NCBI GenBank assembly: GCA_963854835.1
Contig: OY978525.1
Coordinates: 71,972,128-72,036,127, forward strand
DNA length: 64,000 bases
Source: Megamerina dolium
Taxonomy: Eukaryota; Arthropoda; Insecta; Diptera; Megamerinidae
Reading direction: 5' to 3'
In this document: one piece after another, positions 9,127-19,287 of the stretch
Numbering within the stretch: position 1 is the first letter of the stretch
How the letters are laid out: each line of letters begins with the position of its first letter
Translations under genes and position numbers: made by a program
Notes under the pieces: model-generated
Told to the model about the DNA's origin: nothing
What the model saw: only the letters and a program-made list of their open reading frames with translations
Database searches by the model: none

Positions 9127-10431
9127 TAAAGGGTTATCCATTTTGCGGTTTCAAAAGTAAATGTAAATAAAACACATATAAAATATTTTTTATCATGATA
9201 TTTCTTTTTTATTATAAAGTTTGAACGTTGACATTATGTGTGAAATACTACATCATTTAAATGACCACCACGCGAATTGTTGCAAGCATCGATTCTTTTG
9301 AGGTAATTCTCGACCACTTTTTGACACATATTGGGCGGTATCTCAGCCATAACGTCACGAATGTTGGTTTTTAGGTGCTCAAGAGTTTAAGGTTTATCTG
9401 CATAAACACGGTATTTCGCGTAGCCCCACAAAAAAAAGTCAAGCGGTGTCAAATCGCATGATCTTGGTGGCCACTTGATATCGCCACGACGAGAAATTAC
9501 GCGGCCAGAAAATTTCTCTTGCAATAAAGCCATATTCGCTCGAGTTGTGTGGCATGTGGCACCGTCTTGTTGAAACCACATATTCTCTAAGTCGTATTCT
9601 TCAATAGCAGGCAAAAAAAGTCGATTATCATATGACCATAACGCTCCGAATTGACGGTGACCGTCGTTCCATCGTCGTTTTCGAAAAAGTAAGGTCCAAT
9701 CACACCTCCGGACCAAAGAGCGCACCAAGCAGTGACTTTTTATGGATGTAGTGGCCTCTCTTCAATTACTTGAGGATTCTCAGAACCCCAAATACGACAA
9801 TTTTGTTTGTTAACATACCCACCGAGTGAGAAATGTGCTTCGTCGCTGAATTTTGTTCGAAAAATCGCCGTCCACCGCCTGTTGTTCAAGCACCCATTCG
9901 ACGTATCTACGACGTTGTGAATGGTCAGCTGGCTTCAGTTGTTGTGTGAGCTGGATTTTATATGGATGTAGGTGTAGATCCAAATGCAAAATACGCCATA
10001 ATGTGCCGTAAGACAGTCCTAATTCCTGAGAACGACGAGGAATCAACACATTCGGGTCTTCGGCAACACTTTCACTTACAGCAGCGATATTTTCGGTGGT
10101 ACGAGCGAAACGATGATGCACAGGCCTTACAATATCTGTAACCGATCCAGTCTCTTCATATTTCTTCACAATTTTGCCAATTGCTTGCGTAGTTGGACGA
10201 TTATGTAAACCATAATCTCCTCTTAAAGCACGATATGTGGCTGTGGCAGAATCACCATTTTTGTAGTAGGTTTTTACAATTTTAATGCGTTGTGCGATAG
10301 TTAAGCGATCCATTTTCGCAAATGTCAGACTTTGAACTGAAAAAGAAAGAAATTGTTTTAACAACTTAGTTTGACAGATGTCGAATTCTGGCCCTATACT
10401 TTTGAAACCGCGAAATGAATAACCCTTTATA
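9127..10431 (-). mobile_element. rosa-like mariner (DD41D), copy 1, about 1.3 kb with both TIRs
   Basis: Terminal inverted repeats of about 32 bp: left AAAGGGTTATCCATTTTGCG..., right (reverse strand) AAAGGGTTATTCATTTCGCG..., both continuing into GTTTCAAAAGTA. TA dinucleotides flank both ends, as expected for the IS630-Tc1-mariner superfamily. It carries one transposase gene on the minus strand. Confidence 0.88.
9234..10313 (-). pseudogene. rosa-like DD41D transposase, frameshifted
   Basis: Starts MDRLTIAQRIKIVKTYYKNG. Two helix-turn-helix regions follow (TIAQRIKIVKTYYKNG and IPRRSQELGLSYGTLWRI). The catalytic block is FSDEAHF (first Asp), WFQQDGATCHT (second), then PPRSCDLTPLDFFLWGY. I count 41 residues between the second Asp and the Asp of TPLD, the DD41D signature of the rosa family. 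It ends VVFHT-stop. Two frame breaks: one just before FSDEAHF (shared with the second copy) and one at a seven-T run near 9619. Not functional as read. Confidence 0.85.
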
Positions 10432-10946
10432 TTCATATATATGCATTAAAACACAATTAATTTTACGGAATAATAAAATAAAATGCCAAATAAGTACAAA
10501 CCAGCTACAACCTTTAGTGTTTTTTGTCATATTTCACTAAAATTGTCCAATTAAAAGAGCGTATATTTTCACATACACCATTAGTGGTGAATGGATTTTA
10601 CTGCATTATTGCATTTAGATTAAAATTTATGCATAAATTCATAAATTTATATTAATACATTTACATAAACTCTATTGTACACAGCATTTACACGTATCAC
10701 TTGTACATAGTTCATATGTGTAAAATATTTTTAACACTGTACAGTTATAAATACAACCGTGTGCGTCATTAAATTCTTTTCACACTACATTTAACATTTC
10801 ATTCAAGTGATTATTTGTTTATTTTCAAACTCATTTACGTAATTAATGTAATTTAGTACAATTTCTGGCGATGTAACTGGACTGGATACTATAATGGTTA
10901 ATGTGCAGTGATGGTAAGTGATTTGTATTTGTATACAAATACATAT
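10432..10946. other. Non-coding AT-rich spacer
   Basis: No ORF, no repeat recognised. It ends in ATAT, which is the left target duplication of the LTR element that follows. Confidence 0.4.
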
Positions 10947-11383
10947 TGTTACGTTTTTATTCTGTGAGCGTTTAATTCTATTTGAATTACCTTGTTCGAT
11001 CACTGGATTCTGTTAATAATAACTGCAACACTTATTTTATACAACTATATACAGCAACAATTTATTTAATAAACTCTATTTACAATCAACTCTGTTTATA
11101 ATCAACTATTTACGATATCACTTTAATGTTCTAGCAACTTTTGCCTCTGTATAGATGTTTGCGCAGTCACGTTCGGAATTCGATTGATTTTCCTTCTCAA
11201 CACTGGCTCTATTTATACTCTGTTGGCAACACCCCAGAATCTTCCTTTATCGAGATTCTTCTCTTCCTTTCTCGTTGGCTTGTTCTGGTTATCGCTTATT
11301 TCTTTTTGTTGACATTCGTTTCGATGCTGCCAATAGTGTCAGTCACAATAGTGATGAGTAATCAACTATCGATACTCGTTACA
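10947..11383 (-). repeat. 3' LTR of Gypsy A (437 bp)
   Basis: Begins TGTTACGTTTTTATTC and ends ACTCGTTACA on the plus strand, with TG...CA termini and short inverted ends (TGTTACG / CGTTACA). Compared with the other LTR it differs only at GCTTATTTC versus GCTCATTTC by eye. Confidence 0.95.
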
Positions 11384-11400
11384 CTGCCCTCCTCTTAACC
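11384..11400 (-). other. Polypurine tract of Gypsy A
   Basis: Minus strand reads AAGAGGAGGGCAG directly before the 3' LTR. Position and purine content fit the plus-strand primer of LTR elements. Confidence 0.75.
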
Positions 11401-11421
11401 TTGTTCGTCCCGAACAAGTTT

Positions 11422-14373
11422 TTATACTTCCCCTGGATATGGCGCAAGTCGCTCTAAGTGCACTACTTTAAACTTTGCTCTTTTATTCCAGGCACGTTGA
11501 ATACCATACACTACGTCATTTATCTTTGCTATAATCTCATATGGTCCTTCCCAATGAGTCTGTAGTTTAGGGGACAGGCATTTCTTTCGTTGTGGATTAT
11601 GAAGCATTACAAGCTCTCCTTCATAGAACCCTTTTGAATTTGCTTTCAAGTCATACCTAGCCTTCATCTTATCGCTTATCATCTGCGACCGCTCTCTGAT
11701 GAACTGATGTACTTCATCCAACTGTTCCCGCTTTTCGCTAGTATAATTTCCTTCGGTTGATCTCGTTGGTGTTACAACTCCAAATTTTAAATCAGCTGGC
11801 AGTCTTAACTCGTTTCCAAAAATTGCCATTGCCGGTGTAGTACCCGTCGTATCATGTTGTGCGCATCTATATGCCATGAGGAACATTGGTATATGTACAT
11901 CCCAGTCTCTTTGGTATTTATCTACGACTTTTCTCAAATATTCCTCCAAGGTGCGGTTAAATCGTTCTACCATACCATCAGATTGTGGATGCAAAGGTGT
12001 TGTACGAGTTTTGTATATACCCAGCATACGGCACATCTCTTGGAATACAACTGATTCGAAATTTCGACCTTGGTCCGAGTGTAACTCCATCGGTACACCA
12101 AAACGAGTAACCCATTGGTTGACGAATACATCCGCAACTGTACTAACTTCCTGATTTGGAATGGGGTATACTTCAGGCCATTTACTGAAGTAATCTATAA
12201 CCACCAGAACATACTTGTTTCCTGCGTTGCTTATTGGAAATGGCCCAGTTATGTCCATAGCAATTCGCTCAAATGGAGCACCCACGGTGTATTGGTGCAT
12301 CTTACCACGACTTTTCTTAGTGGGACCTTTGGCCATTGCACATTGCTTACACTTCCGAATCCAATCAGCGACATGGTCATGACATCCAACCCAATAAAAT
12401 CGTTTCTTTATTTTCTCGACGGTTTTGGTGATTCCCAAATGCCCTCCACTGGAGGCATTGTGATACTCAGCTATCACTTCATTTATTCTTGCCTTGGGTA
12501 CCACTAGCAGATCATAAGTGATTTTTCCATCTTCGCTTTCCCATGTTCGGAATAAACATCCGTCTCGTAAGTGCAGGCTTTGCCACTGCGCCCAGTATGC
12601 CTTTGCTATTGGACTCTCATTAGCCATTTCTTGCCAATCTGGACGTATGCCCTGCTCCTTGTATTCCATAATCTTTACGAGATCTGGGTCGTTCCGTTGA
12701 TCTTCTTGAACTCGTTCGGTGGTCCATGACTCTTCCGACAATACATTCGTAAGACGTAGGTTAACGATGTGGTTTCTTTCCCGAGAACAATGTTTACCAT
12801 CCACGGTGCAAGTACGACGATAGGGAGTATAAACTTTACTACGATGAATGACATCACGATCTTCCTTTCGTTGTCCTGGTGAATTCGATCTTTGTTGCTT
12901 GTGTCGTAGACGACAATTCCGCGCCTTGTGCCCTCTTTGATGGCATATGAAGCACTTACCGGCAAATTTATTTTTGCGTTGATTCCTTGTTCTACCTTTA
13001 GGCTTCATACTCGATTGATTGCAATCACGAGCTATATGCCCTCGTTTGTCGCAAATGAAGCACTTACCATTAAATTTGTTTTCGCGTCGACCTGTTGTTC
13101 TTCCTTCAGGCTGCGCTACAGATTTGAATGCCTGACACACTGCTTCAACCAGATCTGCTGTTTCTGTTTCTAGTTGGCGTACCCGTGGCATTGGTCGACA
13201 CATCAAACTGGCGGCTTCAAACGTCAAGGCACTACTGACTGTTTCGGCATAAGTATTCCTGGGTGACATGACTAGGGCACGCTTTGTCTCTCCATCACGT
13301 ATACCATCTATGAATGCCTCTATTTTTATTTTTTCGACGAACTCTTCCGAATTACCGGAGAACGCTAGATGACATAAGCGCTCAATATCGGAAGCGAATT
13401 CCTGAAGGCTCTCATTACTCCGTTGCACTCGCGATCTCAATTCCACTCGATGTAATTGACTCTTGTATTCATTTCCATATTTTCGCTGGAGTGTGTCCAT
13501 CAGTGACTGATAGCTACCACGATCTTTCTCTGGAATCATCTGTAACACCTCGGAAGCATTACCTTTTAATGCGACTATTAAAGCAGCAGTCTTGTCGCTA
13601 TCATCCCATTGATTCTTCGAAGCTGTTGTCTCGAATTGAAGCTTGAAGATGTTGAATGGCGTGCTTCCCTCAAATATTGGTGGCTTTAGTTTAATTGTAG
13701 TTGACTCTCTTATCACTGATGTGGTTGCTCCACTTATTTTTATTTTATTAAGTTCGCGCTCTAATTTCTCAAGCTTTTCTTCCAAGTCATCATGTCTGTC
13801 TACATGTTCCTTCAGCTTATCATCCAAATCATCCACATGTTCTTTCAGCTCTGTGACTTTGTAATTAATAGCTCCGGAAATTTCCTGAAATCTAATCTCA
13901 ATTCCCTTTTGTAGTTTTTCGATGACATGTTCTTGACGAGCCGAATGTTCTTGAAGCTTGGAGTCAATTGTTTTCTGGAATTCTCCCATAGCGTTTTCTT
14001 GACGTACCGAATGTTCTTGAAACTTGGAGTCAATGCGAGACGCATTTCCTTGAATTTCCGTACGCAATTCAGCCGAATGTTCTTGTAACTTCGCATTAAT
14101 TCCTTGCAGTTGCTGCTGCTGCTGTTGCATCATGGATTTCATAAATTCCATGAGTTGACCACTCGAATCTACCTTACTCTCTTCCTCGGCGTGCACAACT
14201 GCATGTATATCGTCTTCCTCAAAGAACTCATGTTCTTCTACATTAATTCCCTTAGCCTCCATGGCTTTCCTCAGCCTCACCAGCAGTTCCGCCTTTGCAC
14301 CTGATGACGATAGATTCATCTCTACCAACAGCTTTTTAAGCTGGTCCACTTTTAGTTGGTCAATTTTCACCAT
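11422..14373 (-). CDS. Gag-integrase fusion polyprotein of Gypsy A (983 aa)
   Basis: Single uninterrupted ORF. Residues about 1-40: a SAP-like helix-turn-helix (LKVDQLKKLLVEMNLSSSGA). 60-210: coiled coil with repeated DSK(F/L)QEHS(V/A)RQE units. 225-400: retro-Gag capsid-like (STPFNIFKLQFE, YGNEYKSQLHRVELRSRVQR). About 437 and 472: two CCHC knuckles (CFICDKRGHIARDC, CFICHQRGHKARNC). Near residue 520 the text jumps to the segment that normally follows RNase H. Then come integrase: HHCC finger (HLGI...CKQCAMAKG), DDE core (AMDITGPFP, HSDQGRNFE, GMVERFNRTLEE) and a GPY/F-type end (HWEGPYEIIAK). No protease DSGA, no RT, no RNase H. The integrase residues look intact. Likely role: particle formation plus integration, with RT borrowed. 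Confidence 0.9.
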   Translation of the reverse strand: MVKIDQLKVDQLKKLLVEMNLSSSGAKAELLVRLRKAMEAKGINVEEHEFFEEDDIHAVVHAEEESKVDSSGQLMEFMKSMMQQQQQQLQGINAKLQEHSAELRTEIQGNASRIDSKFQEHSVRQENAMGEFQKTIDSKLQEHSARQEHVIEKLQKGIEIRFQEISGAINYKVTELKEHVDDLDDKLKEHVDRHDDLEEKLEKLERELNKIKISGATTSVIRESTTIKLKPPIFEGSTPFNIFKLQFETTASKNQWDDSDKTAALIVALKGNASEVLQMIPEKDRGSYQSLMDTLQRKYGNEYKSQLHRVELRSRVQRSNESLQEFASDIERLCHLAFSGNSEEFVEKIKIEAFIDGIRDGETKRALVMSPRNTYAETVSSALTFEAASLMCRPMPRVRQLETETADLVEAVCQAFKSVAQPEGRTTGRRENKFNGKCFICDKRGHIARDCNQSSMKPKGRTRNQRKNKFAGKCFICHQRGHKARNCRLRHKQQRSNSPGQRKEDRDVIHRSKVYTPYRRTCTVDGKHCSRERNHIVNLRLTNVLSEESWTTERVQEDQRNDPDLVKIMEYKEQGIRPDWQEMANESPIAKAYWAQWQSLHLRDGCLFRTWESEDGKITYDLLVVPKARINEVIAEYHNASSGGHLGITKTVEKIKKRFYWVGCHDHVADWIRKCKQCAMAKGPTKKSRGKMHQYTVGAPFERIAMDITGPFPISNAGNKYVLVVIDYFSKWPEVYPIPNQEVSTVADVFVNQWVTRFGVPMELHSDQGRNFESVVFQEMCRMLGIYKTRTTPLHPQSDGMVERFNRTLEEYLRKVVDKYQRDWDVHIPMFLMAYRCAQHDTTGTTPAMAIFGNELRLPADLKFGVVTPTRSTEGNYTSEKREQLDEVHQFIRERSQMISDKMKARYDLKANSKGFYEGELVMLHNPQRKKCLSPKLQTHWEGPYEIIAKINDVVYGIQRAWNKRAKFKVVHLERLAPYPGEV

Positions 14374-14384
14374 TTTTACAGAAT

Positions 14385-14400
14385 CCCACTTCTGACACCA
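14385..14400 (-). other. Primer binding site, tRNA-Leu type, of Gypsy A
   Basis: Minus strand TGGTGTCAGAAGTGGG lies 2 bases inside the 5' LTR. Its complement CCCACTTCTGACACCA matches the 3' end of an insect tRNA-Leu as I recall it. Confidence 0.75.
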
Positions 14401-14402
14401 AT

Positions 14403-14839
14403 TGTTACGTTTTTATTCTGTGAGCGTTTAATTCTATTTGAATTACCTTGTTCGATCACTGGATTCTGTTAATAATAACTGCAACACTTATTTTATACAA
14501 CTATATACAGCAACAATTTATTTAATAAACTCTATTTACAATCAACTCTGTTTATAATCAACTATTTACGATATCACTTTAATGTTCTAGCAACTTTTGC
14601 CTCTGTATAGATGTTTGCGCAGTCACGTTCGGAATTCGATTGATTTTCCTTCTCAACACTGGCTCTATTTATACTCTGTTGGCAACACCCCAGAATCTTC
14701 CTTTATCGAGATTCTTCTCTTCCTTTCTCGTTGGCTTGTTCTGGTTATCGCTCATTTCTTTTTGTTGACATTCGTTTCGATGCTGCCAATAGTGTCAGTC
14801 ACAATAGTGATGAGTAATCAACTATCGATACTCGTTACA
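14403..14839 (-). repeat. 5' LTR of Gypsy A (437 bp)
   Basis: Same length and sequence as the 3' LTR apart from one visible substitution. It is followed by ATAT, the right-hand copy of the target duplication. It should carry the promoter for minus-strand transcription of the element. Confidence 0.95.
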
Positions 14840-14843
14840 ATAT

Positions 14844-15661
14844 ATATACATAGGTGTAAAGGAAATACTTTAATTTCTGTTTTTATTGTAGTATTTCAAG
14901 GCTTTGTATGGGAGCTATGTTAAATAGTGGACATGGCTCGCCTATTTCTTGCTAAATGATTTCAACCTACAACAGAAACCAAGATGTGATTTATGCCTGC
15001 CTTAGTCCCTGTACACATTGGCTTGCCCAAGAGCGTCCTGCCATGAACGTCGTGTCCGCATTAGTGCAATTGCGCCTGTTTTATTTGAATTAAAATACTA
15101 CAGTGGAATTGGAATTTTGGAATAAAGTAGATCTGTGCAAATAATCGTTTATTAACAAAACAACATATACACATATTAAAATTGATAACCATTGGAATGA
15201 AAATTTAAAAGTTTTATTAAACGAATTGTTTAAAAATATTCGATTAATCAAATATAAAATAATCGAATAATCATGATTTTGAATGTACTAAAATTGAAAT
15301 TATTCAATTAATCAGAATTAAATTATTCGAATAAAATGTTCAAAATATTTATAATATTTTTTACAATACAAAGTAGACTGGAAGCTCTCCAAAGCTATGA
15401 ATATAAGAATGCGTTTAAAATTTTAATACCCAAAGAAAATTTCGAAAACTAAGAAAATGAACATTATTTTGATTAATCAAAATTCAGATATAATTTTGGA
15501 TTGGACTTTCGGCTCAAAACTTCATTCTTTTTCTGACTGCCTACTTTTCTACCTTACTCGCTCGCACAGTTGCTCCTGGGCAGGCACATGTGGACAGACA
15601 CTTAAACAGATAATTGCGCGAAATATAGCGGTTTAAATATTTATCTACTTTTTATGGAAGC
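14844..15661. other. AT-rich non-coding spacer
   Basis: Contains several ATTCGATTAATCA / TAATCGAATAAT-type short inverted stretches between 15230 and 15340. No ORF or known element. Confidence 0.3.
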
Positions 15662-16107
15662 TAAATTCAATGGTAGTGTGTTCGCCTTCTGATCTGTTGG
15701 TCGCGGTTCAATCCCCGGCTGATGCATAACAAATTTAATATCGATAAGATTTTTCTTTCGAATGGTACCCACCTGTCGGCAAGCAATTGGCAATTCTTCC
15801 GACAGTAACAAGTTGCCATGAAAAAGCTTCTAAAAGAACTCTGTGACGGAGCTCAGAAAAAGTGATGTCACAAGTGTTCTTGCACTTGCAAGAAGAGTGG
15901 ACATGTTTTTGTATCTCTCCATTGATAGAGAAGAATAAGTGATTGATTTCGGTCTAAAAAATCAAATATATTGCGAAAAGACGCTAAGTAAACTCAAGGA
16001 GTTATTTCTGTGGTTTTTTTTATTGATTATACAAATAAGCAAAAAGAACAATAAAATCAAAGAAAAAAAATAATAATAATATCGTTTGCAAACATTTTGT
16101 TTGTGAT

Positions 16108-17650
16108 ATGAGTGTTCAGCGCTCTCCTCTCCGGCAACGGCAATCGCCTGTTAATGTGTGTGTAAACAATAATTTTCAATCACCCGCGCAAACCCCCCCA
16201 ATAAGTGCATTATCAAAAAAATCAGTTGATACACACTGCACAAGTGAAAGTAACAGTGCAAATATTTTGCCTGCACATATTCCTCACTCTAACACTACAT
16301 CAAAATTTGCAACAACAATAAATACAGACAAAAAAAATAATTTGTTCTCGTGATATACTATCTCCCTCTATACCGTGGAGTGTACAATGCGCTTCTCCTG
16401 CTGTAACACCAACAGCTACAACATCAAAGCAAAGAAATAACGGCCTTTCTACTGAAGTGCATGACCCAGTATTTAAAACAACTAGTGCGATGACTAATAA
16501 AGAACCAGTTGCTGTTCAAACTGGAATTGATCCGTTCATTACTGTAGTAAAGCGAAAAAGAAGTCCACAAAATTCTAAATTCAAAAGCAGAACACTGCCC
16601 CTATTAGTTCGGAAAATAGATACGCACTGCTTTCAGGTGATGAAAGTGACGAAAATATTATCTCCAAAAAAAATTTCAAACCCCCACCCATTTTCTTAAG
16701 AGAACGCAACTCAGATAAGTTGATTTCCAGAATTACAAGTCTTATAGGACCAAAGAATTTCCACGTTCCTATTCACAAAGGCCAAATTGAGGAAACGAAA
16801 GTGCAAATCTACAGCGAAACTCATTATCGCAAAGTAATTGCGGAATTTGATGCTGGAAAAAAGAATTACTACACATATCAGCTAAAAAGTAATAAGGGCT
16901 TAATCGTTGTACTCAAAGGCGTCGAACCCAACGTTGATACTAACGAAATCAAACTTGCCCTTCAGGAAGAAGGGTTTCAAGCCAAAACAGTATTCAACAT
17001 TCTCAACAAGAGCAATATACCTCAACCGTTATATCGTATTGAGCTTCAGCCTGAAACAAAACCCCTAAAAAAAGGTGAAGTACACCCCATATATAAAATT
17101 CGATATTTATTGCATCGCAAAATCACAATCGAAGAACCCCATAAGAGAACTGGACCTGCTCAGTGCCAGCTGTTTGTGAGATCTCCATAAATCAAACATA
17201 TGCCCAAAATCTAAAGGCGATGCTAGCATGAGAAAATGCAGCAATTGTGGAGGTAATCACACCGCAAATTATAGAGGTTACCCCGTATATACAACCCTAA
17301 AGCTAAATTTCTCCGCTAGCAATCAACCTCTAAAACCAGTTGAGCAAACTCAGATAGCCAACTCAAGTAAGAGACAAAATATTGATGCAACACAATTCTT
17401 CTCTGCAATCCCAAACAAGAATCAAACCAATTCATACGCTAGCGTGTTAAAACAAAACCCACACCAACAAAGCAATGTAAATAATGAGCAGAAACACTCA
17501 CTGCCCACCCAACAGCCAAGTACCCTTGAACATTTGCTTCAAACATTAATTCAGAATATGAACCAATTCATGAACTCAATGCAAACAATGATGCAAGAAA
17601 TGATGAAAAATCAATCGATGTTACTCCAAACATTGCTATCCAGACCATGA
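16108..17650 (+). pseudogene. Jockey-type ORF1 (Gag-like RNA-binding protein), broken
   Basis: Starts MSVQRSPLRQRQSPVNVCVN; the same start occurs in the second copy. The open stretches 16108..16353, 16457..16699, 16720..17190 and 17228..17650 together carry a Ser/Thr-rich N-terminus and an RRM-like/PRE_C2HC region (NKGLIVVLKGVEPNVDTNEI, YRIELQPETKPLKKGEVHPI). Next is a knuckle CSNCGGNHTANYRGYPVY whose last Cys is Tyr, and a Gln/Met-rich tail. ORF1p packages LINE RNA. Several frame breaks. Confidence 0.75.
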
Positions 17651-17659
17651 GTTGTCTCA

Positions 17660-19213
17660 AGATATGCCACTAGAACGCCAACGGCTTAAGCCAGCACCGT
17701 TTGGAGCTAATTCAATTCCTTGAATCCAGCCAGATCAACATAATGATGATATCTGAGACCCATTTCACTGACAAAAATTGCTACCAAATACCATATTACA
17801 AACTGTACACTACAAATCATCCGCATGGTAAGCGGATAAAAAATAGAATAAAAAGCAGAATAAAACATCATGTTCTCGAAGATTTTAGTAGCGTCTACTT
17901 GCAAGCAACATCTATATGTCTGGAAGAATACATCTCTAAGCTAGTAATATCTGCGATATACTGTCCCCCAAGATACAGTATTACCGAACAGCAATATAAA
18001 GAATTTTTCTCAACTCTTGGTAGCAAATTCCTGGTTGCTGGCGATTTCAACGCTAAACTCATTCACTGGGGCTCCCGCTTAATAACTCCAAAGTGCAGAA
18101 GACTATGTTCAATCATCACTAACCACTGCTACGATGTTATTTCAAAAGGTCAACCGACATATTGGCCGACGGACAAGAGGAAAATACCCGATCTCATAGA
18201 CTTTGGAGTCGCCAAAGGTTTACATATGGAAAATATCTCCACAGAGTGTAGTTATGATCTATCATCTGACCACTCACCCACGGTAATATCTATAAAATCA
18301 CCAATCCCACAAGGCAATTGCGTTCGAAAGAAAATAGACTGGTTGAAATTTAAGAAATATATAAATTCCCATCTTCCTCTAAGTTCTGTGTTAAGAAATG
18401 GACACGATGTAGACTCAGCACTCGAAAAATTCAACCAGCTGCTCTCATTAGCTCTCAGCTCAGCCACCTGCACAAAGGTATGCAAGCAATCAAACTATAG
18501 CCCATACACACCAGCCGACATTGAATTGCTAGTAAGACAGATAAGAAGACTCCGAAGGCAATGGCAAGAATTCAGATCACCGAATCTGAAAACACAGCTA
18601 CAGCACTGCACTCGAAAGTTAAAGCAAGCCTTAAAAAATAAAAACAACAAAGAGTTAGAAGAGCACATAGCGAAATTAACACCTGGTGAAGCGTCAGGCT
18701 ACTCTTTGTGGAAATCAGCCAAAAACTCAAATCGGCCAATTCTCCCTGATTCCACCATCCGTTTGAGTGACGGTAATTGGGCTAGAAGCAACTGTGAGAA
18801 GGGTTTGGCTTTTTCAAACCACCTAAAAAGTGTGTTTACACCCAATCCACCCTCTTCACAGTCCTCATTACCAAAATTAACTTCTCAACCTTGCTCAATA
18901 CCGCTCAAAATTGAAAAAAGGACATATTCAAAGCTATTTATAAAGATTTAAACCCAAAAAATCACCTGGTCCAGATAAAATTACCGGTAAAATGATAAAA
19001 GAGCTACCTCCGTCTTCAGTAATTCATCTCATGCACATTTTCAATGCTATCCTTCGTATTAAACACTATCCCAAATGCTGGAAAACTTCAAAAATTATTA
19101 TGATAGCAAAACCAGGAAAAGACCCTACAAAAGTTGCATCGTACAAACCTATCATCCTCCTGCCTCTACTCTCTAAAGTATTCGAAAAGCTACTTGTTAT
19201 GAATATAAATAAT

Positions 19214-19287
<74 letters not shown>

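Larger units (their letters stand above)
10947..14839 (-). mobile_element. Gypsy A: young Ty3/Gypsy LTR element lacking protease, RT and RNase H
   Basis: 3,893 bp with two 437-bp LTRs, a primer site, a purine tract and one long ORF. ATAT flanks both ends (10943..10946 and 14840..14843), consistent with a 4-bp target duplication. The LTRs differ at one position that I can see. The coding part goes from Gag zinc knuckles directly into integrase. It is therefore a non-autonomous derivative that needed reverse transcriptase in trans. Three decayed relatives lie at 21-23, 27-29.5 and 31.4-33.2 kb; between them they retain the protease, RT and RNase H segments that this copy lacks. Confidence 0.92.

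Noticed and set aside
11141..11398. 85-codon open frame repeated at 14597-14923
   Set aside because: Both lie within the two LTR copies of Gypsy A, antisense to it, with no protein features.
12115..13864. Several plus-strand open frames of 60-130 codons
   Set aside because: All are antisense shadows of the Gag-integrase ORF.
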